Below are positions 37,650 through 46,122 of a stretch of 64,000 nt of DNA, in pieces. The position numbers and the translations under genes were made by a program. This DNA is from Nostoc sp. UHCC 0926 (GTDB taxonomy: Bacteria > Cyanobacteriota > Cyanobacteriia > Cyanobacteriales > Nostocaceae). The notes beneath the pieces were generated by a model. The model saw only the letters and a program-made list of their open reading frames with translations. It searched no databases and was not told the origin of the DNA. The stretch spans positions 3,348,001-3,412,000 of the forward strand of contig NZ_CP117768.1 in the NCBI RefSeq assembly GCF_028623165.1, written 5' to 3'. Within the stretch, counting starts at the first letter, position 1, and each line of letters begins with the position of its first letter.

Positions 37650-37731
37650 ACAAAGAAAGTTAGGAGTTAGGAGTGAGAAGTTAGGAGTTAAGAGTTTTAA
37701 TTTATAACTTTTAATTACTAACTTTTAACTG

Positions 37732-38373
37732 TCAGATTGGAGATTGATCCTCAGTCGTTTGAGATTCATTCACTAGGGGATTGAGGACTACTTCATTAGC
37801 AACGCTATCGGGTTTCCGGGCGCGAATTGCCGGACGCGATCGCCTGTAACCTGCTCTTTCAGCTTTTTGGTGTTCGTAATCAATTAATCTGCCATAATAT
37901 TCATGTTTGCTTAAATTCATCGACAAGAAAATATGCTGGCGAGTATTACCAAAACCTTTACGGTTAAAAAACTTTAATGCTGAAGTATTGGTAGGATCGG
38001 TGTCTACCAGCATGAACCGCGCCCCATCTTCAATCATCCGGGCGACGACTTTATCAACCAACTTGTCTGCTACTCCCCGACGCTGATACTTCGGACTAAC
38101 TCCCAGCCATAAAATGTAACCGTAAGTCCAGGATGCTTTGGTGATGATGGTTCCCAAAATGAATCCTGCTAATTCTCCGTCTGTTTCGGCCACAAGGCAA
38201 TATTCGGGATCGGTGTTGTAAAGTCCAATCACCTCCCATTCGTCCCAGGTGCGGTATAAATAAGGATATAAATCGCTGGTAAATAACCCTTCTCCCAAGT
38301 GGTAAACGGGAGCAATATCATCAATTCCTAATTCGCGAACATAAATGGCTTCAGTTTCGTCAAAGGTTGACAT
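37732..38373 (-). CDS. GNAT family N-acetyltransferase
   Basis: 213 residues. A GNAT fold covers about residues 10-155: the acetyl-CoA-binding loop is Y-Q-R-R-G-V-A-D-K-L, preceded by the strand Y-I-L-W-L-G-V-S-P, and followed by N-T-S-A-L-K-F-F-N-R-K-G-F. The last 50 residues are polar, basic and probably disordered. The substrate (protein N-terminus, polyamine or small amine) cannot be told from sequence. It is on the same strand as recJ, separated by GTTAGGAGTTA-type repeats (37655-37735). Confidence 0.88.
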   Translation of the reverse strand: MSTFDETEAIYVRELGIDDIAPVYHLGEGLFTSDLYPYLYRTWDEWEVIGLYNTDPEYCLVAETDGELAGFILGTIITKASWTYGYILWLGVSPKYQRRGVADKLVDKVVARMIEDGARFMLVDTDPTNTSALKFFNRKGFGNTRQHIFLSMNLSKHEYYGRLIDYEHQKAERAGYRRSRPAIRARKPDSVANEVVLNPLVNESQTTEDQSPI

Positions 38374-38426
38374 AAATTTAGAAGTTGTAATTTCTTTATA
38401 CCCCTATTGGATTTTACAAATATCCT

Positions 38427-39239
38427 CTAATATATAGGGTTGAGTGAGACTTCTTGAATGCTGTCAAAATTTGGCAATGAGTCTTTCACTGCTTCTTCAG
38501 TAGTTTGTGTGCGATCGCACCGTTTGGCAAACTGACAATAATCACAGGTTTTGCTACCCTCCACCACTTGGGGAAACTGCTGGTTATGTTGGTAATTTTC
38601 CAGCCAATTAGTTAACTGGCTTAACAGTTGATTAAGTTTCTTTGCTGTTTGTGTGTGTTGAGGAGTATTGTAATTAAACTTAATATTTTGTGGTTTGCCT
38701 TCAGATTGGACAAACCAGTAAGTCATCGAAATATTTTCTGGCAAATAGTCGCTAGTTTCTGCCAATACATACAGATAAAGCCGTGTTTGCCAGTTGGATT
38801 CTAACTTGCGTTTATTGGGTGGTTTAGGATAAGTTTTCCAGTCGAGAATTTGTGCTTGTTGGTTATCTGCAATTAATAAATCATAGACAACCGTCAGCAA
38901 ATAATCCTGAACTTGCAGAGTGCGGAAGTGTTCACTTTCACGGAAAGTTTGATTATCAGATGCAGCCGTTAAAATTTCTGGGGCTGTATCAGCAAAAGCT
39001 AGCATCCAGCTTTGCAGTTTAGCATCTGCTTGCAGGAAACTATCAATTGGCAAACCCATTTCTCGCTGCTGCATTAGCAAGTGAAAACGACTACCCAAAG
39101 TTTGCCGTTCTTCTTGTTCTGGATTTGAGGGCGAATTGAGTTGTTCTAGATAGGTATGTTGAAATTTACGCGGACAAGCTTCTAGTAAGTTGAGTTGTCC
39201 TTGAGACAGTCGCAGTAGTTGAGTGGTAGTTGACAGCAT
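38427..39239 (-). CDS. PD-(D/E)XK nuclease with Fe-S cluster cysteines (RecB/AddB-like)
   Basis: 270 residues. The nuclease core shows D in V-V-Y-D-L-L-I-A-D, then I-L-D-W-K-T (the D-x-K part), and a downstream Gln in Q-T-R-L-Y-L-Y. Four cysteines frame the domain: C22 in L-L-E-A-C-P-R-K-F and C232, C235, C241 in C-D-Y-C-Q-F-A-K-R-C, the arrangement of the 4Fe-4S staple in AddB and Cas4. No cas genes are present, so this is more likely a stand-alone repair nuclease of cyanobacteria. It lies with recJ and a GNAT gene on one strand. Confidence 0.88.
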   Translation of the reverse strand: MLSTTTQLLRLSQGQLNLLEACPRKFQHTYLEQLNSPSNPEQEERQTLGSRFHLLMQQREMGLPIDSFLQADAKLQSWMLAFADTAPEILTAASDNQTFRESEHFRTLQVQDYLLTVVYDLLIADNQQAQILDWKTYPKPPNKRKLESNWQTRLYLYVLAETSDYLPENISMTYWFVQSEGKPQNIKFNYNTPQHTQTAKKLNQLLSQLTNWLENYQHNQQFPQVVEGSKTCDYCQFAKRCDRTQTTEEAVKDSLPNFDSIQEVSLNPIY

Positions 39240-39591
39240 TCTTCTATTTTAGAAGCGATCGCTTGATATTCAGCCGTAGCCGAGTTAGTCACACTCAGGA
39301 CTTACACAAACAATAGCCCAAAAGAATGATTTTCTTCTTAGCTCGACTTTATCTATTTTTTAACAACGCTCAAGCTAACGCTGAAAGCTTTGTGGGACGG
39401 TAGTTTTACTTTTTCGATTTCAACGTGAAAGCTATGCTAATTAAGGTTTTAACCATTCCCAGTGCAATCGCAGAACTTGAGCGACTTACAACTTGCTTAA
39501 GGGGCAGTGGAAGATGTAGAGCAAAAATAAAAGGTAAAAGGATAAACTTTGCGTTTCTTTCATCCTTTTACCTTTTTTATGTACCTGATGC

Positions 39592-39795
39592 TTATTTTAT
39601 GTTAGCCCTTGCGTCCTTCACTGCGGCAAAGAAAAAGAATCCTGTGAGTGGAATGCTCAAAGCGAGGATAATCGCCGTGACTTGGAAACCCAAATCTGGA
39701 TGTCCGTAACTAAGTTCAAAAATCGAACCCACAGCTGCGATCGCACTTACACAAGAACCACCCAGAAATAAACCGCTTTTTGGAGTTAAATACAC
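39592..39795 (-). CDS. Small membrane protein, 67 residues
   Basis: M-Y-L-T-P-K-S-G-L-F-L-G-G-S-C-V-S-A-I-A-A-V-G-S-I-F-E-L leads into a first helix; A-I-I-L-A-L-S-I-P-L-T-G-F-F-F-F-A-A-V is a second helix, ended by basic residues. The start is a GTG at 39795, ten bases after the def stop, so it is probably translated with def. I do not know a named family, but the composition and position look like a conserved cyanobacterial protein. Confidence 0.65.
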   Translation of the reverse strand: MYLTPKSGLFLGGSCVSAIAAVGSIFELSYGHPDLGFQVTAIILALSIPLTGFFFFAAVKDARANIK

Positions 39796-39805
39796 TACTA
39801 GTCCC

Positions 39806-40369
39806 CTATGCTATTGGTTTCACCGCTTGATACGAGAAGCCATTCTTAGATAGCTCCTGGACTAAAGTCAAGGAGTTTTCCACACGGTCTACAAATACCA
39901 CGCCGTTAAGGTGATCCATCTCGTGCTGAATGCAGCGTCCCAGGAGGTCATTAGCCTTTAATGTCCGGGGACGGCCATACTCGTCTTTATAGGCTATTTC
40001 CACGACTTCGGGGCGCTTTACGTCCAGGTATACATTGGGAATGCTCAAGCATCCTTCTTGGGCAACAGAGATATCGCGGCTTACTTGTTTAATGGTCGGG
40101 TTAATCAGCACCAAAGGCGGATTAGCTGCATTCTCTGGTTCGAGGTCGATGACAATTAGTTGTTTGTGAATTCCCACTTGGGATGCAGCCAAACCAATGC
40201 CATCTTTGCTATACATAGTTTGCAACATTTCGCGCACCACTTGGCGGAGTTCGTCATCTACTTTAGAAATCCGCTTTGCTGCTTGACGCAGCACGCGATC
40301 ACCTAAATAATGAAGCTCCAAAGGTGGATTTTTTAACTTTTTTTTCTCTACAGCAATTTCAGAGGGCAT
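39806..40369 (-). CDS. def: Peptide deformylase
   Basis: It removes the N-formyl group from new polypeptides. The 187-residue protein has the three metal and active-site motifs G-I-G-L-A-A-S-Q-V-G, E-G-C-L-S-I-P and Q-H-E-M-D-H-L-N-G (Cys plus two His bind Fe2+ or Zn2+; Glu is the base). The N-terminal 25 residues are a little longer than in E. coli. It is followed at ten bases by the small membrane protein gene and is divergent from ftsX. Confidence 0.96.
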   Translation of the reverse strand: MPSEIAVEKKKLKNPPLELHYLGDRVLRQAAKRISKVDDELRQVVREMLQTMYSKDGIGLAASQVGIHKQLIVIDLEPENAANPPLVLINPTIKQVSRDISVAQEGCLSIPNVYLDVKRPEVVEIAYKDEYGRPRTLKANDLLGRCIQHEMDHLNGVVFVDRVENSLTLVQELSKNGFSYQAVKPIA

Positions 40370-40500
40370 GAGTCTTGATGGCTAGATGATGAAAATTCCT
40401 ACTTTAATTCTATCAAGCTCGTCACTAGTCAGTTATGAGTGCTGAGTTATAAGTTATGAGTTATGAGTTATGAGTTATGAATTTTTGACTGGGGTGACGT

Positions 40501-41403
40501 GTGTTTAAATCTTTCACAAAACTTGACTACCTCCTCAAAGAAACTTTCCTCGGTTTATTGCGGGGAGGTTGGATGAATTGGGCAGCTATAAGTACTGTTA
40601 CGGTGTTACTGTTTTTATTCGGCTTGAGTTTGCAAACCTCTTGGCAAGTCGAAAAACTCCTTTACCAGTTTGGTAGCCAGTTAGAAGTATCAGTTTATCT
40701 CGAACCGGATACGCGCGCCGAAAACATTGAGCCACTGATCGCAAAAATCCCAGAGGTAGCGGCGATACAAACTATTACCAAACAGGAAGCTTGGACTAAG
40801 TTAGTTAAGGAAATGAGAATTTCTGATATTGAGGGTGCTACCCAGCAGCTAGGTGAGAATCCTCTGGTTGATGAGATGAAGGTAAAAGCTCGTAATTCTC
40901 AAGTTGTACCAACTTTAGCAACCCAGCTAGCTAAGTTACCCGGAGTTGATACGGTGCAGTATGTTGATGAAGCAGTTAAACGCATTGCCCAGTTGCACCA
41001 AGGTCTGAACTGGATTACTTTAACAATTACAATTATTCTGACTTTAACAGCGATCGCAGTGACTACCACGACAATTCGCCTGATTGTCATGGCCCGACGC
41101 CAGGAAATTGAAATTATGCAACTAGTGGGAGCAACTTCGGCTTGGATCTACCTGCCGTTTATTTTACAAGGAATTACCTTTGGTTTAGTTGGTGGTGCGA
41201 TCGCTTGGAGTTTCATTTCTGTGATTCAACAGTTTCTCGGTAAGTTGCTAGCCAATCAACCTGAGTTTATTCAAGCTATCACCAATGGGGTGCAACTCAC
41301 TCCAGCCCAAATTTTATTATTACCCTTGATTCTCTTGAGTTTCGGTGCAGCTGTAGGATTAATGGGAAGCTTATTTGCAGTCCGACGTTTTGCTAAAGGT
41401 TAG
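40501..41403 (+). CDS. ftsX: Cell-division ABC transporter permease FtsX
   Basis: 300 residues with the FtsX pattern: a cytoplasmic N-terminus, helix 1 (W-A-A-I-S-T-V-T-V-L-L-F-L-F-G), a periplasmic domain of about 115 residues (V-S-V-Y-L-E-P-D-T-R), and three C-terminal helices with R-R-Q-E-I-E-I-M-Q-L-V-G-A between the second and third. With FtsE it regulates peptidoglycan hydrolases at the septum. FtsE is not next to it. The start is GTG 40501, placing the membrane-proximal sequence correctly. Tandem GTTATGA repeats (40437-40485) lie just upstream. Confidence 0.93.
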   Translation: MFKSFTKLDYLLKETFLGLLRGGWMNWAAISTVTVLLFLFGLSLQTSWQVEKLLYQFGSQLEVSVYLEPDTRAENIEPLIAKIPEVAAIQTITKQEAWTKLVKEMRISDIEGATQQLGENPLVDEMKVKARNSQVVPTLATQLAKLPGVDTVQYVDEAVKRIAQLHQGLNWITLTITIILTLTAIAVTTTTIRLIVMARRQEIEIMQLVGATSAWIYLPFILQGITFGLVGGAIAWSFISVIQQFLGKLLANQPEFIQAITNGVQLTPAQILLLPLILLSFGAAVGLMGSLFAVRRFAKG

Positions 41404-41429
41404 GCATTGAGCATGGGGGGAAAATTGTT

Positions 41430-42239
41430 ATGAAATCGCAATGGGAATGTTTTCTGCAAAATCTCGGTGTCTGGGAAGGTTCATTTACCAATTTTTCTCC
41501 TCAAGGTACAGTTCTGAACGATACTCCTAGCCGTCTTTCGCTGGAGGGTTTGAACAATAACCAGACAGTGCGCCTAACTCTGAGCCGTTCGGGACGAGAT
41601 GATGTCAAGAGAGAATTTAGTTCTGTGGGAGGGGGTCTGCTGTTTTTTGAAAATGGTTCATTTTCTGAAGGTTTAATTCAGCTAGGGCCATTTTCCGAAT
41701 TCGGTGGAGAACTCGCTTTTGTTCATGAAAATCGCCGCTTGCGTCTGGTGCAACTCTTTGATAAAAACGGTCAGCTAAATGGACTAACTCTCATTCGAGA
41801 ACATCTAGCTGGAACCCCAGTAGCAGAACGTCCACCCTTGCAGATAGATGACTTGTTGGGAGAATGGCAAGGCCAAGCAGTGACAATATATCGAGATTTG
41901 CGTTCGCCTGATATTTACTCTACAATTTTGAAAATACAACTTGATGATACTGGGCGATTAATTCAAAGTACTTCTTTCGGGGAACGGACAATTACTTCAA
42001 GTGCTACTATCAAAGGTTCCATCATTCTCTTTGACGAAGATCCCCAAAAGCAAGTACAAGTCTTATTGTTACCTGATGGCGCTTCTGCAACTTCTCCCCT
42101 CAAGGTGCAGTTACGTCAACCCTTATTCTTGGAAGCGGGTTGGTTAATCCAGCCAAACCTGCGCCAGCGGATGATTCGCAGCTATAACGAGAAAGGCGAA
42201 TGGGTTAGTCTGACATTAGTTACTGAAAAAAGGGTATAA
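41430..42239 (+). CDS. DUF3598 family protein
   Basis: 269 residues made of two related lipocalin-like halves: W-E-C-F-L-Q-N-L-G-V-W-E-G-S-F at the start and L-L-G-E-W-Q-G-Q-A-V-T-I-Y-R-D near residue 145. This matches DUF3598, found in cyanobacteria and plants and related in fold to calycins such as the CpcS bilin lyases. Its biochemical role is unknown to me. It begins 27 bases after ftsX and may share its transcript. A perfect 30-base palindrome follows 43 bases after its stop. Confidence 0.85.
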   Translation: MKSQWECFLQNLGVWEGSFTNFSPQGTVLNDTPSRLSLEGLNNNQTVRLTLSRSGRDDVKREFSSVGGGLLFFENGSFSEGLIQLGPFSEFGGELAFVHENRRLRLVQLFDKNGQLNGLTLIREHLAGTPVAERPPLQIDDLLGEWQGQAVTIYRDLRSPDIYSTILKIQLDDTGRLIQSTSFGERTITSSATIKGSIILFDEDPQKQVQVLLLPDGASATSPLKVQLRQPLFLEAGWLIQPNLRQRMIRSYNEKGEWVSLTLVTEKRV

Positions 42240-42282
42240 AAAATTTGAATTATCTATAGTATGTACTGAAAAAGGTATATAA

Positions 42283-42312
42283 ATTGCACAGATGCGATCG
42301 CATCTGTGCAAT
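42283..42312. repeat. Perfect 30-base palindrome centred on a HIP1 octamer
   Basis: ATTGCACAGATGCGA is followed directly by its exact complement; the centre is GCGATCGC (42294-42301). There is no T-run, so it is either a loopless terminator-like structure after the DUF3598 gene or a protein-binding or methylation site. Confidence 0.8.
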
Positions 42313-42343
42313 CCTATTTGAGTTGTGAAAACTATCGAACCGC

Positions 42344-42426
42344 CAACTCTTGGAGAGGCTTGTCTGCAACACGCTCCGCGAACGCCAACGCGAAGCGTCT
42401 CGTTGGCGCAGCCTCTCCAAGAGTTG
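42344..42426. repeat. Palindromic repeat with 16-base perfect arms
   Basis: CAACTCTTGGAGAGGC is inverted at 42411-42426. The inside holds further palindromes (ACGCTCCGCGAACGC). It is a dispersed Nostoc-type element. Confidence 0.7.
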
Positions 42427-42473
42427 AGAAGAAAAGAAACAGAGAATTTCATAAATCATTTAGGACTGCTATA

Positions 42474-42669
42474 TATAGCACTTCTCTATTGAGTCGAATA
42501 CAGACCTAACCCCCAGCCCCTTCCCTACAAGGGAAGAGGAGTAAATTCAAAGCCTCTGACGCCACGTGCAACAAGAGTGGCTCGCCGCCCAACGCAGTGG
42601 CTCCTCCTTTTAGGAGAGAGGAATGGAAGTCAGGTCAAACTGTATTGCATACAAACGAAAAGCGCTATA
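42474..42669. repeat. MITE-like element with 28-base degenerate inverted ends
   Basis: TATAGCACTTCTC at the left and the inverse of TATAGCGCTTTTC at the right; over 28 bases 20 match. Inside are CTTCCCTACAAGGGAAG and G+C-rich pieces. No frame is present. The region from here to modD (42670-43096) is A+T-rich and otherwise featureless. Confidence 0.6.
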
Positions 42670-43096
42670 AACAACGCCCCAAACAATATTTATTAACCGT
42701 TTGAGAAAAAAGTTGTTTTGATTACAGATTTTTAATGGTTTTGGTAAAAAGTGATGGCTGATATTTACCGATAAAGTAGGTATACAAGATATTAGACACT
42801 GATATTAGCTGGATATTGTAGAGCTACCAATTAATCCTTCTACATCACCTATTAAAGCAATCTCTAAAAATCAGTATCAGGAATCCTGCCAAGTCAGACT
42901 CTTGTGTAGCAGAGGTTATAAGGTTGACTCGTAATCTGTCGCTCTACAAAGGACAGAGGAAATTATAAAACTATTTTATTACCAACTATTTTGGCAAAAT
43001 AGTAGTGATTATTACAATTCCTGTAACTTAATAATATTAGGTTTAGTGTAAATCTTTGTTGAGCTTATATATTTGTAAGCTGATCACAAAACTAAA

Positions 43097-43948
43097 ATGA
43101 GTGTTTTCTTCTCAGATGAAGCGATCGCTAGGTTGATTCAGGAAGATGTTCCCTACCTAGATTTGACAACCTACGGACTTGGCATTGGCAAGCAACCCGG
43201 TGAAATCGAGTTTTCTACCCGTCATCCGATGACCATTTGCGCTACTGAAGAAGCAGCCAGAGTATTAAAATATTGTGGTGCCGAAGTTCATTATCAAGTG
43301 GAAAGTGGTACAGTCTGCCAGGAAAAGCAATTAATTCTTCAAGCTAGTGGCACTGCTCAAGCTTTGCACAGTGGCTGGAGAGTTGCTTTAAATTTGATGG
43401 AATATGCCTCCGGTATTGCTTCGCGTACCAGAGTATTAGTAGATACTGCCAAAACAGTGAATCAGTCTGTTTCTATTGTGACTACTCGTAAATGTTTTCC
43501 AGGTACTAGAGCGCTTTCCATCAAAGCAGTTCTAGCTGGTGGGGGCTTTTTTCATCGCTTAGGATTATCTGAAACAGTTCTGATATTTAACCAACACCTA
43601 ATATTCCTGGGAGGTATAGCTGGGCTAATTGAGTGCATGAATGAACTACGACGACAGTTTCAGGAACAACTTATTTGCGTTGAAGTAGATACACCAACAG
43701 ATGCCTGGATGCTTGCTCAAGCAGGTGTAGATTTAATTCAGTTTGATAAAATTCCGATCCCAGACCTTGAGCCTCTGGTTTTGAAGTTGAAGCAGCAGTA
43801 TCCGAACTTAAAACTAGCGGTGGCTGGTGGTATTACCTCTGAAAATATAAAAGATTATGCAAGCACTGGTGTAGATATTTTAGTGACAAGTTCACCATAC
43901 TTTGGTAAACCATGTGATATTGCAGTAAAAATGACGATGGCACAGTAG
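43097..43948 (+). CDS. modD: ModD, NadC-like protein of molybdate loci
   Basis: 283 residues with the quinolinate phosphoribosyltransferase fold: Y-L-D-L-T-T near the start, L-N-L-M-E-Y-A-S-G-I-A-S-R-T, T-T-R-K-C-F-P-G-T-R, K-A-V-L-A-G-G-G-F-F-H-R and L-A-V-A-G-G-I-T-S-E-N. True NadC has L-N-(F/L)-L-x-x-x-S-G-I-A-T and T-R-K-T-x-P-G-x-R; the K-C-F variant and H-R-L-G-L-S-E-T are typical of ModD. ModD is encoded with molybdate transporters and its reaction is not settled. The modA and sulfite-oxidase-like genes downstream support this over NadC. Confidence 0.88.
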   Translation: MSVFFSDEAIARLIQEDVPYLDLTTYGLGIGKQPGEIEFSTRHPMTICATEEAARVLKYCGAEVHYQVESGTVCQEKQLILQASGTAQALHSGWRVALNLMEYASGIASRTRVLVDTAKTVNQSVSIVTTRKCFPGTRALSIKAVLAGGGFFHRLGLSETVLIFNQHLIFLGGIAGLIECMNELRRQFQEQLICVEVDTPTDAWMLAQAGVDLIQFDKIPIPDLEPLVLKLKQQYPNLKLAVAGGITSENIKDYASTGVDILVTSSPYFGKPCDIAVKMTMAQ

Positions 43949-43994
43949 TGCATTTTTAATTTAGAAATTGGGAGAAGGAGAAGCAATTTTAAAG

Positions 43995-44020
43995 TCCCTC
44001 TTCCAGCCTTGGAAGAGGGA
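43995..44020. terminator. Hairpin after modD, possible terminator
   Basis: TCCCTCTTCCA / TGGAAGAGGGA, an 11-base perfect stem with a GCCT loop, 46 bases after the modD stop, followed by TTTAGGG. The T-run is short. A similar hairpin occurs widely as a Nostoc repeat, so termination is likely but not sure. Confidence 0.55.
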
Positions 44021-44559
44021 TTTAGGGTGAGTGCTTTTAATTCATGCAAGAAGTCTATTCACTGGAATTTCCAATTTACAGGTGAGTCTCACTTGTAAAC
44101 AGTTTATTAGCTTGACAGTTACCTATTTATAAGGCAAATAACGACAGCAAGTGTCTTTACAATATTAAGCTTAACTATTTTAAAAAGAAATAAAAATTAA
44201 TTTTATTAAGGTTTGATTACCAAAAAATATAGTAATTTACTCAATAAGTTGGTATTATCTTCAATAGATTACACAGATACAATTATCCATTTTGAAAACG
44301 CAAGTCTAAAAAGAGGTTTGCGGCTAACTTTGGCAAGTGATTTATTAGTTTTTAATAACTCATATTGAAAACTAGGTATTTTGTATCGTCTGGTAAGGAG
44401 TTGGAAGTTGAACGATTTGAAGGTTTGATTTTTTTCTAACAAAATTTATTGTCAACTTGCTCAGTTTTGGCGATAACGATACTAATTTTTGGTGAGCAAA
44501 CAGCTTTGAGCAAAACTATCTAATTTTTCAATATTCAATAGTAAACGGAGAAATGTTTT
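44021..44559. other. Intergenic region before the sulfite-oxidase-fold gene
   Basis: A+T-rich leader of about 540 bases without open frames, strong hairpins or known repeats. It could contain a long 5' leader; no conserved riboswitch shape such as the molybdenum-cofactor element was recognised by eye. Confidence 0.4.
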
Positions 44560-45237
44560 ATGCGTTTTACTCGACAAATACCCATTGCGTCTTTTCTACT
44601 ATCGATACTGGTTTTATGGCAGCCTAGTTTAGCTGACTCCAGGAGTGATGTTCACTGGAATAAAGAAGAAAAAACACCATCTATCTGGGAGAAAAATAAG
44701 TGTCCTGGAGGTTTTTCACAAAGTTTTCGCTTGGGTGGAGAACTCAAGAATCCAAGCATCTATAACTTGCAAAACCTGAGAAATTTGCGAGATGCTTTAA
44801 AAAAACAAAATCCACCAGTAGTTACTGAAGTCACTGTGAGCTTTCAAACTGGCTCAGGCCCACGAACAGAAACATACTATGGAGTCCCCTTATGGGAATT
44901 GATTAATAATCCGAAAGCTGGAGGTGGTCTCAAACCTGGGAATTCTGGTTTGAATCCTAAAAACTCTTTTCTGAGGCAATATGTTCTAGTTGAAGCCACA
45001 GATTGCTATGGTGCAGTTGTAGCTATTGGTGAAATTCAACCTAGCTTTGAAGGGAAAAGAGTGCTAATTGCATTTGAAAAAAAAGATTCTAATGGTAAAG
45101 TCGTGTCTTTAATAGATGAAGGATTTGCTCGTTTAGTAGTTCCAGGTGACAAAGCTGGAGGTCGTTACGTGACTAATGTGAGAAATATCCTTATATTATC
45201 CGCTCCTGCTTCTCCTTTGAAACCAAAATATTTCTAA
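44560..45237 (+). CDS. Secreted molybdopterin-dependent oxidoreductase-fold protein (SUOX-like domain)
   Basis: 225 residues. A signal peptide (M-R-F-T-R-Q-I-P-I-A-S-F-L-L-S-I-L-V-L to S-L-A) directs it to the periplasm. The domain has F-R-L-G-G-E-L-K-N-P-S-I-Y-N-L-Q-N-L and, near the end, G-F-A-R-L-V-V-P-G-D-K-A-G-G-R-Y-V-T-N-V-R-N-I, typical of the oxidoreductase molybdopterin-binding family. It is a single small domain, and the Cys ligand context of sulfite oxidase is not obvious; a Cys in A-T-D-C-Y-G could serve. It may bind the cofactor or only keep the fold. The flanking modD and modA genes argue for a molybdenum link. Confidence 0.78.
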   Translation: MRFTRQIPIASFLLSILVLWQPSLADSRSDVHWNKEEKTPSIWEKNKCPGGFSQSFRLGGELKNPSIYNLQNLRNLRDALKKQNPPVVTEVTVSFQTGSGPRTETYYGVPLWELINNPKAGGGLKPGNSGLNPKNSFLRQYVLVEATDCYGAVVAIGEIQPSFEGKRVLIAFEKKDSNGKVVSLIDEGFARLVVPGDKAGGRYVTNVRNILILSAPASPLKPKYF

Positions 45238-45595
45238 TGGAGAGGCTAAGATTTTTAGTCTCAAGACTATCAGTAATAATTTCTGGAAACATTTGCAAAT
45301 CTCTTAAGTGTGACTGGTGAAAAGCTTGTTTACACCCACCATGTCGGGAACATCCCAATAGATGTTGCGATTACTTTGCTTCACTGCGTTCCGTACCCTA
45401 CGGGAAGGCTTTGCCTACGCAATGACAAATTATGTTTTTACACATTTGGAATGCTCCCCACCATGTCTTCAATAATTAACAAAATCCAATACAGTTCGGA
45501 TAAGCTCTTTAGGTCAGGGAGGAAAAAGAGTTATTGAGCAATAATTATTTCTCCCCCTGCTCAAGAACTGTTCCTCCTATTTGCTTCAACTGATA

Positions 45596-45698
45596 ATACC
45601 AATTCAATTAATGATTGCAACACATCCTTGGGTGAAGACGCGATGAATCGCGTCTCTACAAATGGTCTATTTGTCACATTCTTTTTTTTAATTGGTAT
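45596..45698. repeat. Small element with ATACCAATT ends
   Basis: ATACCAATT at 45596-45604 is inverted at 45690-45698. Inside, GACGCGAT/ATCGCGTC forms a hairpin (45637-45654) that recurs near 55090 and 60119. No coding frame. Confidence 0.6.
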
Positions 45699-45811
45699 AA
45701 CTTTCTTAACCAAACCAGATTGTATAGGACTTACGCACTGTACAAAATAACTATCCTGTGTATTGACGAAATTCGGTTCTTTCCGGCTGTTAGCGATTAC
45801 CTTTAAATCAG

Positions 45812-45918
45812 TATAGCGGTTCCCATTCAGATGCGGTACAACATTATATCGCCAGGTGTAGGGGCACGGCAGTGCCGTGCCCCTACGGGTGTACCTCACG
45901 TAAACGAGAACCGCTATA
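45812..45918. repeat. MITE-like element with TATAGCGGTT ends and a 14-base central hairpin
   Basis: TATAGCGGTTC and GAACCGCTATA are the ends. The core contains GTAGGGGCACGGCA and its exact complement around a single G. A minus-strand frame covers the element but is only a by-product of the palindromes. Confidence 0.75.
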
Positions 45919-46122
45919 GCAATCGCAGTTTAATAGTAAAAAAATCAAATTTAAATGCCTGAAAACTTATATTCATATTTATTTACTGATGTCAATAAGT
46001 AAATCTTAATTGTAATAAAGCCAAAATTTGTCTATATAAAATAATTGACATTATTCCAACTAAATTGGTAGTCTTAACCTTGAGGAAAAAATATCCAAAA
46101 ATTTAAAGATTTTAGCAAACAG
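45919..46122. other. Leader of modA
   Basis: About 200 A+T-rich bases between the element and modA. Repeated TTTATTTA and TAATTG stretches are present; no clear ModE-type palindrome was found. Confidence 0.35.

Noticed and set aside
38427..39239. Cas4 nuclease
   Set aside because: It shares the Fe-S cysteines and PD-(D/E)XK core, but no CRISPR array or cas gene is near; a repair-type RecB-like nuclease fits better.
39425..39709. 94-residue plus-strand frame
   Set aside because: It overlaps the more convincing small membrane-protein gene on the minus strand and lacks a ribosome site or motif.
43097..43948. NadC (quinolinate phosphoribosyltransferase)
   Set aside because: Motif variants (K-C-F, H-R-L-G-L-S-E-T) and linkage to modA point to ModD.
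45561..45899. 112-residue minus-strand frame
   Set aside because: It spans two inverted-repeat elements and their hairpins and encodes no recognisable protein.
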